A program made the position numbers and the translations under genes. From the NCBI GenBank assembly GCA_964613155.1, contig CAZTHP010000010.1:1-46854 (forward strand): DNA of 46,854 nucleotides, written 5' to 3'. The stretch is from TWA4 sp964613155 (lineage in GTDB: Bacteria; Bacillota; Clostridia; Lachnospirales; Lachnospiraceae). Shown here one piece after another: positions 32,577-40,652 of the stretch (positions within the stretch are counted from its first letter, which is position 1; every line of letters starts with the position of its first letter). Under the pieces are notes generated by a model. It was given only the letters and a program-made list of their open reading frames with translations. It ran no database searches and had not been told where the DNA came from.

Positions 32577-33245
32577 ATGAAGTTATTGGATTTTATAAGA
32601 GAAGAAATCGCAGTTGTGCGGGAACGAGATCCGGCGATTCATTCGGATCTGGAAGTTTTTTTATATCCTTCTTTTCATGCGATCATTCGATATCGATTTG
32701 CCCATAAATTATATGAGAAGAAGCATTATTTTCTGGCGAGATGGATTTCCCAGCGTGCAGCGCATACAACAGGAATTGAAATTCATCCAGGTGCACGGAT
32801 CGGAAAGGGGTTATTTATCGATCATGGTCATGGTGTGATCATTGGGGAAACTACGGTGATCGGTGATAACTGTACGCTTTATCAGGGGGTAACTCTGGGT
32901 GGTAATGGAAAGGAAAAAGGAAAGCGGCATCCAACGCTGGGCAACAATGTGATGGTCAGTGCAGGTGCGAAAGTATTAGGTTCCTTTAAGATTGGGGATA
33001 ATGTAAAGATCGGTGCTGGATCGGTCGTGATCCGTCCGGTTCCTTCCAATTCTACGGTCGTAGGTGTGCCGGGACAGGTTGTAAAGCGCAATAATGTGCG
33101 TACGCCGCAGCAGGATCTGGAGCAGATTAATCTGCCAGATCCGATCAAGCAGGAAATCCAGCAGATGAAAAAAGAGCAGGAGCGGATGAAAGCTGATTAT
33201 AGAGCAATGAAAGAAAAATTGGATCAGCTGGAATTGCAGAAATAA
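32577..33245 (+). CDS. cysE: Serine O-acetyltransferase
   Basis: Makes O-acetylserine from serine and acetyl-CoA, the first step of cysteine synthesis. The 222-residue chain has the N-terminal helical domain (ERDPAIHSDLEVFLYPSFHA) and a left-handed beta-helix of hexapeptide repeats. The catalytic segment GLFIDHGHGVIIGETTVIGD is visible. The C-terminal 35 residues form a charged, probably coiled-coil tail (EIQQMKKEQERMKADYRAMK). AAGGAA lies 8 nt before the ATG. It sits under a T-box leader and upstream of cysS, so supply and use of cysteine are controlled together. Confidence 0.95.
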   Translation: MKLLDFIREEIAVVRERDPAIHSDLEVFLYPSFHAIIRYRFAHKLYEKKHYFLARWISQRAAHTTGIEIHPGARIGKGLFIDHGHGVIIGETTVIGDNCTLYQGVTLGGNGKEKGKRHPTLGNNVMVSAGAKVLGSFKIGDNVKIGAGSVVIRPVPSNSTVVGVPGQVVKRNNVRTPQQDLEQINLPDPIKQEIQQMKKEQERMKADYRAMKEKLDQLELQK

Positions 33246-33399
33246 CAGCCAAAATGTATGACCAACCAAATGCATGATCAATAAAAAAAGTATTGCTAAA
33301 AACAAGGATGGTTAACAACAAGTATGACCAGTAAAATGCATGGCAAAGAAAATGCATGGCAAAAAATAATATATGACAAACAGCAAGGAGTAAGAAATC

Positions 33400-34809
33400 A
33401 TGAAGATTTATAATACGTTAACAAGACAAAAGGAAGAATTTGTGCCGATTGAAGAAGGCAAAGTGCGGATGTATGTATGCGGTCCGACGGTATACAATTA
33501 CATCCACATCGGCAATGCTCGTCCGATGATCATGTTCGATACGGTAAGACGATATTTTGAATACAAAGGATATGAAGTGAATTTTGTATCCAATTTCACA
33601 GATGTGGATGACAAGATCATTAAAGCTGCAATTGCAGAAGGAACCGATGCAGAAACCATTTCCAAACGTTATATTGCGGAATGTAAAAAGGATATGGAGG
33701 CAATGAATGTGAAGCCTGCAACGAAGCATCCGTTAGCAACCGAAGAAATTGACGGTATGATTCAGATGATTTCCACCTTGATCGAAAAAGGACACGCATA
33801 TGCTGCCGCAGATGGTACGGTTTATTTTCGTACCCGTTCTTTTGCAGAATATGGAAAATTATCGCATAAAAATTTAGATGATCTTCAGGCGGGTCATCGT
33901 GAAATCAAAGTAACAGGAGATGCGACTAAGGAAGATGATTTCGACTTTGTTTTGTGGAAACCGAAAAAAGAAGGAGAGCCTATCTGGAAATCTCCCTGGT
34001 GTGAAGGTCGTCCCGGCTGGCATATCGAGTGTTCGGTTATGGCAAAACGTTATTTAGGAGAAGAAATTGATATCCACGCAGGCGGTGAAGATCTGATCTT
34101 CCCTCATCATGAAAATGAAATTGCACAAAGTGAATGCTGCAATGAAAAGACATTTTCCAGATACTGGATGCACAATGGATTTTTAAATATTGACAACAAA
34201 AAAATGTCCAAATCACTGGGAAATTTCTTTACAGTAAGAGAAATCAGCGAAAAATATGATCTGCAGGTGCTGCGTTTCTTTATGCTGAGTGCACATTATA
34301 GAAGTCCCCTGAATTTTAGTGCAGAATTGATGGAAGCAAGTAAAAATGGTCTGGAACGAATTTTGACAGCTGTAGAGCGCGGCCGTGAAAAAGCAGAAAA
34401 AGCAACCGGAGAAGTGACTGCACAGGAACAGGCAGTATTGGATCAGGAAATGAATGCGCTGGTGAAAAAATACGAAGCAGCGATGGAAGATGATTTTAAT
34501 ACAGCAGATGCAGTTTCTGCTATTTTTGAATTAGTAAAATTGATGAATACTGCGATCACAGATGAAACTTCTAAAGCATTTGATCTGGCTTTGTTAGAAG
34601 AAACGGAACGACTGTGTGATATTCTGGGCATTATCACTAAGAAAGAAGAAGAATTATTAGATGCAGAGATCGAAGCACTGATTGAAAAACGTCAGGAAGC
34701 AAGAAAATCCAAAAATTTTGCGTTGGCAGATCAGATTCGTGATGAACTGGCTGCAAAAGGAATTCTCTTAAAAGATACTAGAGAAGGTGTAAAATGGATG
34801 AAAGCGTAA
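33400..34809 (+). CDS. cysS: Cysteinyl-tRNA synthetase
   Basis: Class I tRNA synthetase charging tRNA-Cys, 469 residues, normal length. It has the HIGH-type motif YIHIGNARP with the zinc Cys in CGPTVYN just before, the zinc site CSVMAKRYLG and HHENEIAQSE, and KMSKSLGNFF (KMSKS loop). AAGGAG lies 9 nt before the ATG. It follows cysE by 154 bp that hold short degenerate repeats (AAAATGCATGGCAAAG-type) but no terminator, so the upstream T-box may control it too. The last 16 bp overlap mrnC. Confidence 0.97.
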   Translation: MKIYNTLTRQKEEFVPIEEGKVRMYVCGPTVYNYIHIGNARPMIMFDTVRRYFEYKGYEVNFVSNFTDVDDKIIKAAIAEGTDAETISKRYIAECKKDMEAMNVKPATKHPLATEEIDGMIQMISTLIEKGHAYAAADGTVYFRTRSFAEYGKLSHKNLDDLQAGHREIKVTGDATKEDDFDFVLWKPKKEGEPIWKSPWCEGRPGWHIECSVMAKRYLGEEIDIHAGGEDLIFPHHENEIAQSECCNEKTFSRYWMHNGFLNIDNKKMSKSLGNFFTVREISEKYDLQVLRFFMLSAHYRSPLNFSAELMEASKNGLERILTAVERGREKAEKATGEVTAQEQAVLDQEMNALVKKYEAAMEDDFNTADAVSAIFELVKLMNTAITDETSKAFDLALLEETERLCDILGIITKKEEELLDAEIEALIEKRQEARKSKNFALADQIRDELAAKGILLKDTREGVKWMKA

Positions 34810-35261
34810 TGGGTAACATGACAGAGTGCACAAAACGCAGTTTTTTAGAAGACGCGCGAGAGGTATTGGAGCTGTCAGCTCCGGATGTACGGAGTTATTC
34901 CGGTCTTTCGCTGGCATTTATTGGTGATGGTGCTTATGAATTGGCAATCCGTACGCTGGTGATCAGTCAAGGAAATCGCCAGGTCAATAAGATGCATCGT
35001 CAGTGCAGTGAGCTGGTAAAAGCTCCTGCACAGGCTGCCATGGTACAGGCAATCTGGGAAAATCTTACAGCACAAGAACAGGCAGTATGCCGGCGGGGCC
35101 GCAATACAAAGCCACATACGAAAGCCAAAAATGCAACAACAGAGGAGTATTTATGGGCAACGGGTTTTGAAGCACTTTGTGGATGGCTGTATTTGAATGG
35201 AGAGCAGAAACGGCTGCTGGAGGTTGTCAAAATGGGACTGGAAGCAGTGGAAACAAAATAA
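34794..35261 (+). CDS. mrnC: Mini-ribonuclease 3
   Basis: A 155-residue RNase III-like nuclease lacking the double-stranded RNA-binding domain, needed for 23S rRNA 3' maturation in Bacillus. The catalytic signature is SLAFIGDGAYELAIR (about 38-52), and the second acidic cluster is TEEYLWATGFEALCGWLYL. The start ATG at 34794 overlaps the end of cysS by 16 bp and has GAAGG 6 nt upstream, so it is translationally coupled. The order cysS-mrnC-rlmB-yacP is common in Firmicutes. Confidence 0.92.
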   Translation: MDESVMGNMTECTKRSFLEDAREVLELSAPDVRSYSGLSLAFIGDGAYELAIRTLVISQGNRQVNKMHRQCSELVKAPAQAAMVQAIWENLTAQEQAVCRRGRNTKPHTKAKNATTEEYLWATGFEALCGWLYLNGEQKRLLEVVKMGLEAVETK

Positions 35262-35347
35262 TAGGAAAATTTTGAAGTAAGTTGGGAAAACAATAAACTT
35301 TGCGGCAGCTTACAGGGAATTGGAAACGCGAAAGGACATGTTACAGT

Positions 35348-36091
35348 ATGAGATATGAAGAATCAAAAATAGAAGGACGCAATGCGGTTTTGGAAGCATT
35401 TCGTGCAGGAAAAACGATTGATCGTCTATTTGTGCAGGATGGATGCAAAGATGGTCCTGTGCAGACAATTATACGGGAAGCGAAGAAAACCGATACGATC
35501 GTTCAGTTTGTGAAAAAAGAACGTTTGGATCAGATGTCAGAAACTGGAAAGCATCAAGGTGTGATTGCTTATGCAGCAGCTTATTCTTATGCGACAGTAG
35601 AAGAAATTTTGCAGGCGGCACGGGAAAAAGAGGAACCTCCTTTTATCGTACTTCTGGACGGAATCGAAGATCCGCATAACTTGGGTGCGATCATTCGAAC
35701 GGCACATCAGGCGGGTGCCCATGGTGTGATCATTCCGAAACGTCGTGCAGTAGGACTGACAGCAGTTGCAGCACGAACCTCTGCTGGAGCATTAAATTAT
35801 ATGCCCGTTGCGAAGGTAACGAATTTGAAAAAAACGATGGAAGAATTGAAAAAGGAAGGTCTGTGGTTTGCTTGTGCTGATATGGCAGGTGATACGATGT
35901 ATCAGGTAGACCTGACAGGGCCGATCGGTATTGTGATCGGCAATGAAGGAGACGGTGTTAGCCGGCTTGTAAGAGAAGCCTGTGATATGTACGTATCCAT
36001 TCCGATGAAAGGACAGATCGATTCGTTGAATGCTTCAGTTGCAGCCGGTATTCTGGCTTATGAAATTGTCCGTCAGCGCATGGGAAAATAG
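35348..36091 (+). CDS. rlmB: 23S rRNA (guanosine-2'-O)-methyltransferase RlmB
   Basis: SPOUT-class methyltransferase for G2251 of 23S rRNA, 247 residues. The N-terminal substrate-binding domain starts at YEESKIEGRNAVLEAFRAGK. The SPOUT knot has motif 1 GIEDPHNLGAIIRTAHQAGA, motif 2 GPIGIVIGNEGDGVSRLV, and motif 3 SIPMKGQIDSLNASVAAGI. The start is the ATG at 35348 (AAAGGA upstream); the frame is open back to 35300 without a good ribosome binding site. It is 8 bp upstream of the YacP gene. Confidence 0.95.
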   Translation: MRYEESKIEGRNAVLEAFRAGKTIDRLFVQDGCKDGPVQTIIREAKKTDTIVQFVKKERLDQMSETGKHQGVIAYAAAYSYATVEEILQAAREKEEPPFIVLLDGIEDPHNLGAIIRTAHQAGAHGVIIPKRRAVGLTAVAARTSAGALNYMPVAKVTNLKKTMEELKKEGLWFACADMAGDTMYQVDLTGPIGIVIGNEGDGVSRLVREACDMYVSIPMKGQIDSLNASVAAGILAYEIVRQRMGK

Positions 36092-36098
36092 CAGCAAG

Positions 36099-36776
36099 AT
36101 GGCAGAATATTTATTAGTAGATGGTTATAACGTGATTTTTTCCTGGCCTGATCTGAGTGAATTTGCCGATAATGGAAATTTAGATGCTGCACGAATGAAA
36201 TTAATGGAAATGCTTTCAAATTATCAAGGATATTATAAAAATACAGTGATTCTGGTATTTGACGGCTATAAAGTGAAGAATAATCCGGGAACAGTAGAGA
36301 AATATCATAATATTTATGTGGTATATACAAAGGAAGCAGAAACCGCGGATCAGTATATTGAAAAAGTAAATGGTTCCCTGGCAAGAGCCAATCAAGTGCG
36401 TGTAGCGACATCGGATCGTTTGGAACAGGTCATCATTCTGGGGCAGGGAGCTACTCGTGTCAGCGCACGGGAGCTGCAAAAAGAGATGGAAGAGATGAAG
36501 CGGGAAATCCGCAAGGATTATCTGCATAAACCGCTCTTGAAACGCAACAGTCTGATCGACAATTTGGACCCGGAGATGGCTGCTTTAATGGAAGAAATGC
36601 GTTTAACCGAAGACCCGAAGGAACCGCCGGCAGGCATAAAACGTCAGCAGGAAAAACAGGCGGGAAACAAGAAAAACTCCGGTAAAAGCCATTTAAAGGG
36701 CAGCAAAAACGCGAAAACGGGCAATGGTGCAAAACAACAAGCAGGCGCAAAGACAAAAAGGAAGAACAAGCAATAA
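36099..36776 (+). CDS. NYN-domain ribonuclease (YacP/Rae1 type)
   Basis: A 225-residue protein whose first 165 residues form a PIN-like NYN nuclease domain (YLLVDGYNVIFSWPDL with the acidic metal ligand; VVYTKEAETADQYIEKV; VATSDRLEQVIILGQGA). The Bacillus relative Rae1 cleaves mRNA in ribosomes. The C-terminal 55 residues are a Lys/Gly/Asn/Gln-rich low-complexity tail (QEKQAGNKKNSGKSHLKGSK onward) which is not part of the fold and runs into AT-rich repeat-like DNA after the stop. The start ATG at 36099 is 8 bp after the rlmB stop with a weak GCAAG site. An in-frame start further upstream would lie inside rlmB. Confidence 0.88.
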   Translation: MAEYLLVDGYNVIFSWPDLSEFADNGNLDAARMKLMEMLSNYQGYYKNTVILVFDGYKVKNNPGTVEKYHNIYVVYTKEAETADQYIEKVNGSLARANQVRVATSDRLEQVIILGQGATRVSARELQKEMEEMKREIRKDYLHKPLLKRNSLIDNLDPEMAALMEEMRLTEDPKEPPAGIKRQQEKQAGNKKNSGKSHLKGSKNAKTGNGAKQQAGAKTKRKNKQ

Positions 36777-36944
36777 CGCAAAATAAATAATAGAGTAAAG
36801 CCAATAGGCCAAAGCAAGCAAGGATGCGAAGGCATACTAGAGCATGAACTGCAAGAATCGGGAATCGTCAAGACAACAAGTAAGAGCAGAAATTGTTTTT
36901 ATTGAAGAAATAATTTGGAAAAAAGAAATTTTTTAAAAAAAGTG

Positions 36945-36973
36945 TTGACAAAAAAAACACCTTGTGTTAGAAT
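36945..36973 (+). promoter_or_regulatory. Promoter of tRNA-Thr
   Basis: TTGACA (36945-36950), 17-bp spacer, TAGAAT (36968-36973), 43 bp before the tRNA. Confidence 0.85.
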
Positions 36974-37015
36974 TCATAACTGTGAGCGGGAGGAAACAAA
37001 CGCTTCATGTGAGAC

Positions 37016-37088
37016 GCTGACGTGGCACAGGTGGTAGCGCACCTCATTGGTAATGAGGAGGTCGGCAGTTCGAGTCTGCTCGTCAGCT
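37016..37088 (+). tRNA. tRNA-Thr (GGT)
   Basis: Acceptor GCTGACG/CGTCAGC, anticodon stem CCTCA/TGAGG with loop TTGGTAA (anticodon GGT), T-arm GGCAG TTCGAGT CTGCT. CCA is not encoded. It has its own promoter and terminator. Confidence 0.94.
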
Positions 37089-37094
37089 CTAAAG

Positions 37095-37127
37095 AAACCC
37101 AGTAGATATATGGTCTACTGGGTTTTT
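37095..37127 (+). terminator. Terminator of tRNA-Thr
   Basis: Stem AAACCCAGTAGA (37095-37106) / TCTACTGGGTTTTT (37114-37127), perfect, 7-nt loop. Confidence 0.88.
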
Positions 37128-37268
37128 GCGTTTCTAAAATATAGGGTATCACGTACTTAACAAGACAGCTGGAGGATAGAGGTACCTATCCGTTCCAGTG
37201 AAATATTTTAAGCTAAGAAATAGCCGTCCGATCTCGCCAAAGAACAGGGACGGCTATTTCTTATTTTT
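37128..37268 (+). ncRNA. Possible small RNA with its own terminator
   Basis: No open frame of note. Two structures follow each other: CTGGAGGATA (37170-37179) / TATCCGTTCCAG (about 37188-37199), an imperfect hairpin, then a perfect long stem AAGAAATAGCCGTCC (37215-37229) / GGACGGCTATTTCTT (37248-37262) with a T-rich end (37261-37269). A complete terminator with no gene between it and the previous terminator suggests a short transcript, but no good promoter is seen; an element left by insertion is the alternative. Confidence 0.35.
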
Positions 37269-37460
37269 TAGATTCAGAATTGCTACGATTAACATAGCTG
37301 TGGTCAGTATGACCATAAATTCTCCATAAATTCTTCACCCGAAAATTCATAAAAAATGATTGACAATCGTTTTTCACGTGTTACAATAAAATATTGGTAA
37401 TGTTTCCGCTTGCCTTTTTACTTGGTAAGGGGAGTCATTTCATATTTTGCAGGCGGGGGG

Positions 37461-38417
37461 ATGCGCGTGGACTGTACGAAGGAAGAGTTTTTACGGGAAT
37501 TTGGAATTCGAGAAGAAGAATTTGTACAGGCGGATATTTCCTGGGAAGAATTGCTGGAGATTGAGGCAGATTATCAAAAAGAGATGCCGGCAATGGAACA
37601 GGTTCGTAAAAATTTTATGGATGAATTTATCATCGATAAAAATTGCGGATTTCATTCCTTCAGCAGCCGTTTGAAAGAGCCCAGACATTTGCTTGCTAAG
37701 ATCGTACGGAAAAGAATTGAAAATTATGCCAAATATCGGGATATGACATTGGAAAATTACCGGTATTTTGCGACGGATCTGATCGGTGTGAGAGGTTTGC
37801 TTTTGTATCGTGAGGATTGGGTGAATTTCCATCAATATATTACAAAGGCTTTCTGTATGAATAAGGAGCAGTATGCGCATGATAATGCAGCAAATTTAGC
37901 GGCGCTTCCGGATTATTCAATGGCAGAAGCTCCCAAGGTGCATATCCGAAAAGGGGATTATGCAGAAATTTATTACAACTGGATTGCACCGGATCATATT
38001 AAGGATGGAAAGCATTATCGTTCGATTCATTATATTTTGAAATACCAGCAGGAATTTATTGAAGTGCAGGTTCGAACCCTATTTGAAGAAGGCTGGGGGG
38101 AGGTCGATCACCATATCGTATATCCCTATAAGACGAGTAATTCGATGCTGCGTGAATATTCTGAGCTGTTAAATCGTCTAGCTGGGATGGCTGATGAGAT
38201 GTCTTCTTTTTATCGGCGGATCAAAGACTTGGATACAAGCAGATTTGAGCCGAAAGAAGCGATGGTACAAAAGGCACTCAGTAAGTTTCAGGATGAAGAG
38301 CAGTCTGTCGATTTGGATACCATTCCAGTGAAGGCAAAGGGAGAAGCTTTGGCAGTAGAGAAACCGTGTGTGCTCAAAACAGCAGAGGATATGATTCGGG
38401 GAATTCTGGATGAATAA
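37461..38417 (+). CDS. RelA/SpoT-domain (p)ppGpp synthetase-like protein
   Basis: A 318-residue protein with one RelA/SpoT synthetase domain and no HD hydrolase, TGS or ACT domains, so of the small alarmone synthetase type, but longer than the roughly 210 residues of RelP/RelQ. Conserved pieces: HSFSSRLKEPRHLLAKIVRK, then YFATDLIGVRGLLLY with the Asp ligand, YRSIHYILKY, and FIEVQVRTLFEEGWGEVDHH. The start is the ATG at 37461 preceded by AGGCGGGGGG; a frame opening at TTG 37410 is less likely. About 65 residues on each side of the domain have no assigned role. It would raise (p)ppGpp from GTP/GDP and ATP in response to an unknown signal. It is a lone gene between tRNA-Thr and two unknown genes. 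Confidence 0.85.
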   Translation: MRVDCTKEEFLREFGIREEEFVQADISWEELLEIEADYQKEMPAMEQVRKNFMDEFIIDKNCGFHSFSSRLKEPRHLLAKIVRKRIENYAKYRDMTLENYRYFATDLIGVRGLLLYREDWVNFHQYITKAFCMNKEQYAHDNAANLAALPDYSMAEAPKVHIRKGDYAEIYYNWIAPDHIKDGKHYRSIHYILKYQQEFIEVQVRTLFEEGWGEVDHHIVYPYKTSNSMLREYSELLNRLAGMADEMSSFYRRIKDLDTSRFEPKEAMVQKALSKFQDEEQSVDLDTIPVKAKGEALAVEKPCVLKTAEDMIRGILDE

Positions 38418-38591
38418 ACTTATAGGAAGAAATCCAGGAGATGGAAGCTAGAGAAAGAAATGGGAAACTGGCGGACGAATCCTGGAAGTTCCAATTTCTG
38501 ACTTCGAACCAGAGAGAAAGCAGAAAGAAGCATGAAGTGGATTTACGGGAATGTAAATGAGAAGATATCTTTCGGAAAATAGGAGAAAACG

Positions 38592-38819
38592 ATGGTAAGG
38601 CGAAATGGAGCTTCGGAAGCAGCTCGTACATCTGCACAGGAGATGATGAAGCTGGTTTATCAAGGCAGGATCAAGCAGCATTTGATGGGGGAGCATTCCT
38701 TTGCGAAACATGGTGCGCTGGAAGAATTAGAGTGCCAGACGTATTCGGAATTTGTTCGTACCAGGATGTGTTATGATATTATGCAGTTAGATGGAAGTGG
38801 GACAGATGGATCATATTGA
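38592..38819 (+). CDS. Small unknown protein
   Basis: A 75-residue open frame with an AGGAG ribosome binding site 7 nt before the ATG. It overlaps the next gene by 14 bp (ATG at 38806), the usual sign of coupled translation. The product is charged, soluble, without membrane segment or known motif (HLMGEHSFAKHGALEELE in the middle). No function is proposed. Confidence 0.5.
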   Translation: MVRRNGASEAARTSAQEMMKLVYQGRIKQHLMGEHSFAKHGALEELECQTYSEFVRTRMCYDIMQLDGSGTDGSY

Positions 38820-39348
38820 AAATATTTATACCAATTATCAGCCGCTGGTAGAAGAATTTGGGGAAGAAATGATCACAGATCGTTACAGTATTATCTATAC
38901 GGAAATCCAGGAGTTTTTTAAAAGTATTCGTGGCGGTGACAAGCTGAGTATTGATCCGGTGGTGTTGATGCATGCCGTTTTGGATTACTATTCAGATGTG
39001 TCGAGTATGAAACGTTTTCATGGATGGAAGACGATCGATCGTGTAAAAAGTATGGCATATGAAAGTTTTTGGCTGCTGCGCCGTAAACCAATCCAGATTC
39101 AGGCAGGAAAGGGGCAGGCAGATGATAAGCTGACCTTTGCCAATGAAAAATTTGTTTTTTCCAGAATTGCATCGTATTTGGTGCATAACAGCGGGAATAT
39201 TGACTTGCTGAAAGAACAGAATAATCAGGCATTTCAAAAATATCTGGATTCGTTGTATTATTTCCTGAAATACAAAAATTATGATGCCCAGATGCTGGAA
39301 ATTATGATGCTGGGATTTCAGGCAGGTGCAATGGCAGCACAGAAATAA
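38806..39348 (+). CDS. Unknown soluble protein
   Basis: A 180-residue protein from the ATG at 38806 (MDHIENIYTNYQPLVEEFG), preceded by GGAAGTGGG; an ATG at 38791 in the same frame is the alternative. Mostly helical composition, no signal peptide, no membrane segment, and no family I recognise. Segments such as LMHAVLDYYSDVSSMKRFHG and YLDSLYYFLKYKNYDAQML suggest helical pairs. It overlaps the small gene before it and may share an operon with it. Confidence 0.7.
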   Translation: MDHIENIYTNYQPLVEEFGEEMITDRYSIIYTEIQEFFKSIRGGDKLSIDPVVLMHAVLDYYSDVSSMKRFHGWKTIDRVKSMAYESFWLLRRKPIQIQAGKGQADDKLTFANEKFVFSRIASYLVHNSGNIDLLKEQNNQAFQKYLDSLYYFLKYKNYDAQMLEIMMLGFQAGAMAAQK

Positions 39349-39383
39349 GGACCTATCGGATGAGCGAGTAGGAAAGACGGAGC

Positions 39384-39430
39384 GTGTTTGAAAAAGATTA
39401 AGCGGCAGCACAAATTTTTTTCAAGCACGT
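39384..39430 (+). terminator. Possible terminator before the second gap
   Basis: Stem GTGTTTGAAAAAG (39384-39396) / TTTTTTTCAAGCAC (39415-39428). The T-tract is part of the stem and followed only by GTTTT, so termination strength is uncertain. Confidence 0.4.
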
Positions 39431-39456
39431 TTTGACGTAAAACGGAAAAGAGATTC

Positions 39457-39556
39457 NNNNNNNNNNNNNNNNNNNNNNNNNNNNNNNNNNNNNNNNNNNN
39501 NNNNNNNNNNNNNNNNNNNNNNNNNNNNNNNNNNNNNNNNNNNNNNNNNNNNNNNN
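39457..39556. other. Scaffold gap of 100 N
   Basis: Exactly 100 N. Unlike the first gap, the flanks do not share a sequence, so real sequence of unknown length is probably missing, adjacent to the 3' end of the first Xre gene. Confidence 0.9.
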
Positions 39557-39566
39557 AAATGTCCGA

Positions 39567-39884
39567 TCAATATTCCGGCAGCATTGCTTGCAGAAATCCC
39601 AGAAAAGCTTCCTGCTGCGTAGGCGTGAGTTGATGAAACAATTGCAGAAAGGTTACTTCTTCTTTTGTGACTTCGGTTAAATTTTCTTCTTCGGCGACTA
39701 ACATGGATAAGCTGATACCCAATGCATCGCTGATCTTTTCCAGGGACTGCAGACTGGGGATTTGCTGTTTGCGGTACCAGGTGTTGACCGTGCTTTGCGA
39801 AAGATTTGCCCGACGGCAAAGTTCATTTTCAGACCAGCTGCGTTTTAAGCGCATGGATTCAATCTGATGCAGGATATCGATCAT
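39567..39884 (-). CDS. Xre-family HTH regulator A
   Basis: A 105-residue DNA-binding protein. The helix-turn-helix spans residues about 8-62 (SENELCRRANLSQSTVNTWY, then PSLQSLEKISDALGISLSML). A 40-residue helical tail with FLQLFHQLTPTQQEAFLGFL may be for dimerisation. AGAAAGGAC lies upstream of the ATG with a rather long spacer. It ends 10 bp from the scaffold gap. It is a paralogue of the next gene upstream; the pair is tandem and codirectional. Confidence 0.85.
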   Translation of the reverse strand: MIDILHQIESMRLKRSWSENELCRRANLSQSTVNTWYRKQQIPSLQSLEKISDALGISLSMLVAEEENLTEVTKEEVTFLQLFHQLTPTQQEAFLGFLQAMLPEY

Positions 39885-39931
39885 AGTAAAAAAGTCCTTT
39901 CTGATGATTTCGATTGGAAGGTGGAAAGAAA

Positions 39932-40255
39932 CTATCCAGGATGGTTCTGGAAAAAGGATTCCAGCAGCTGGAGAAAAGAAATTTGTTGGGCGGGGGTGAG
40001 CAGATGAAGCTGCTGTAAAAATTCGCGGTCATTTGCAGTTAAGGCAAGTGGTTCATTTTCGTCGGCCAGTAAAGCGGATAGAGAAATATCAAATGCGGTA
40101 CAGATTTTTTCCAGAGAATACAAGCTGGGAATCTGCTGTTTTTTGCGCCAGGCACTGATCGTCGTTTGCGGAACACCGGACTGAAGGCTTAATTCATATT
40201 CGGACCAGTGGTGCGCGCGGCGAAGGGACTGGATTTTATCTAAAAGATTGATCAT
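39932..40255 (-). CDS. Xre-family HTH regulator B
   Basis: A 107-residue paralogue of the preceding protein, aligned over its whole length: SEYELSLQSGVPQTTISAWR, then PSLYSLEKICTAFDISLSAL, and the tail FLQQLHLLTPAQQISFLQLL. Both end with a run of the type LTP-x-QQ-x-x-FL. AGAAAGGAC lies about 7 nt before the ATG. Targets are unknown. The duplicate arose by local tandem duplication, with about 50% identical residues by eye. Confidence 0.85.
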   Translation of the reverse strand: MINLLDKIQSLRRAHHWSEYELSLQSGVPQTTISAWRKKQQIPSLYSLEKICTAFDISLSALLADENEPLALTANDREFLQQLHLLTPAQQISFLQLLESFFQNHPG

Positions 40256-40369
40256 AGCGATGTCCTTTCTCGGGGCTGAATTCTGTTTCTATTGTAACAT
40301 TTGTTAGCAAAAAGAAAAAGGAGGCAGAGGAAAAACTGCAAAAATAAAAATCAACAAAAGCAAAAGCTG

Positions 40370-40570
40370 AACTAGTTACAAAGTAAAATACGGCAAAACA
40401 AGCTGCGGCAAAAGTGAAAAACTAGTTACAAAGTAAAATACGACAAAACAAGCTGCGGTAAAAGTGAAAAAACTAGTTACAAAGTAAAATACGGCAAAAC
40501 AAGCTGCGGTAAAAGTGAAAAAACTAGTTACAAAATAAAATACGACAAAACGAGTTATTACAAAAGGAAA
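40370..40570 (+). repeat. 50-51 bp tandem array, four copies
   Basis: Copies at 40370-40419, 40420-40470, 40471-40521 and a partial one from 40522. Each starts AACTAGTTACAAAGTAAAAT and continues ACGGCAAAACAAGCTGCGG. The first three differ at only a few bases; the fourth breaks down after about 35 bp. The region 40256-40598 between the Xre gene and the sigma-like gene holds little else. Confidence 0.95.
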
Positions 40571-40652
40571 GAAAATAATACTACAAAAGAGAAAACAGTT
40601 GTCATTTTTTGAAAAAGAGGATGACAGCGAGGAATACGAAAGAAAAAAGAAA

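Noticed and set aside
39421..39819. Open frame running through the second gap on the minus strand
   Set aside because: Its continuity depends on unknown bases, and it is out of frame with the clear Xre gene in the same place.
40370..40570. CRISPR array
   Set aside because: The 50-51 bp units adjoin directly without unique spacers and no cas genes are present. The same applies to the arrays at 9178, 10588 and 4151.
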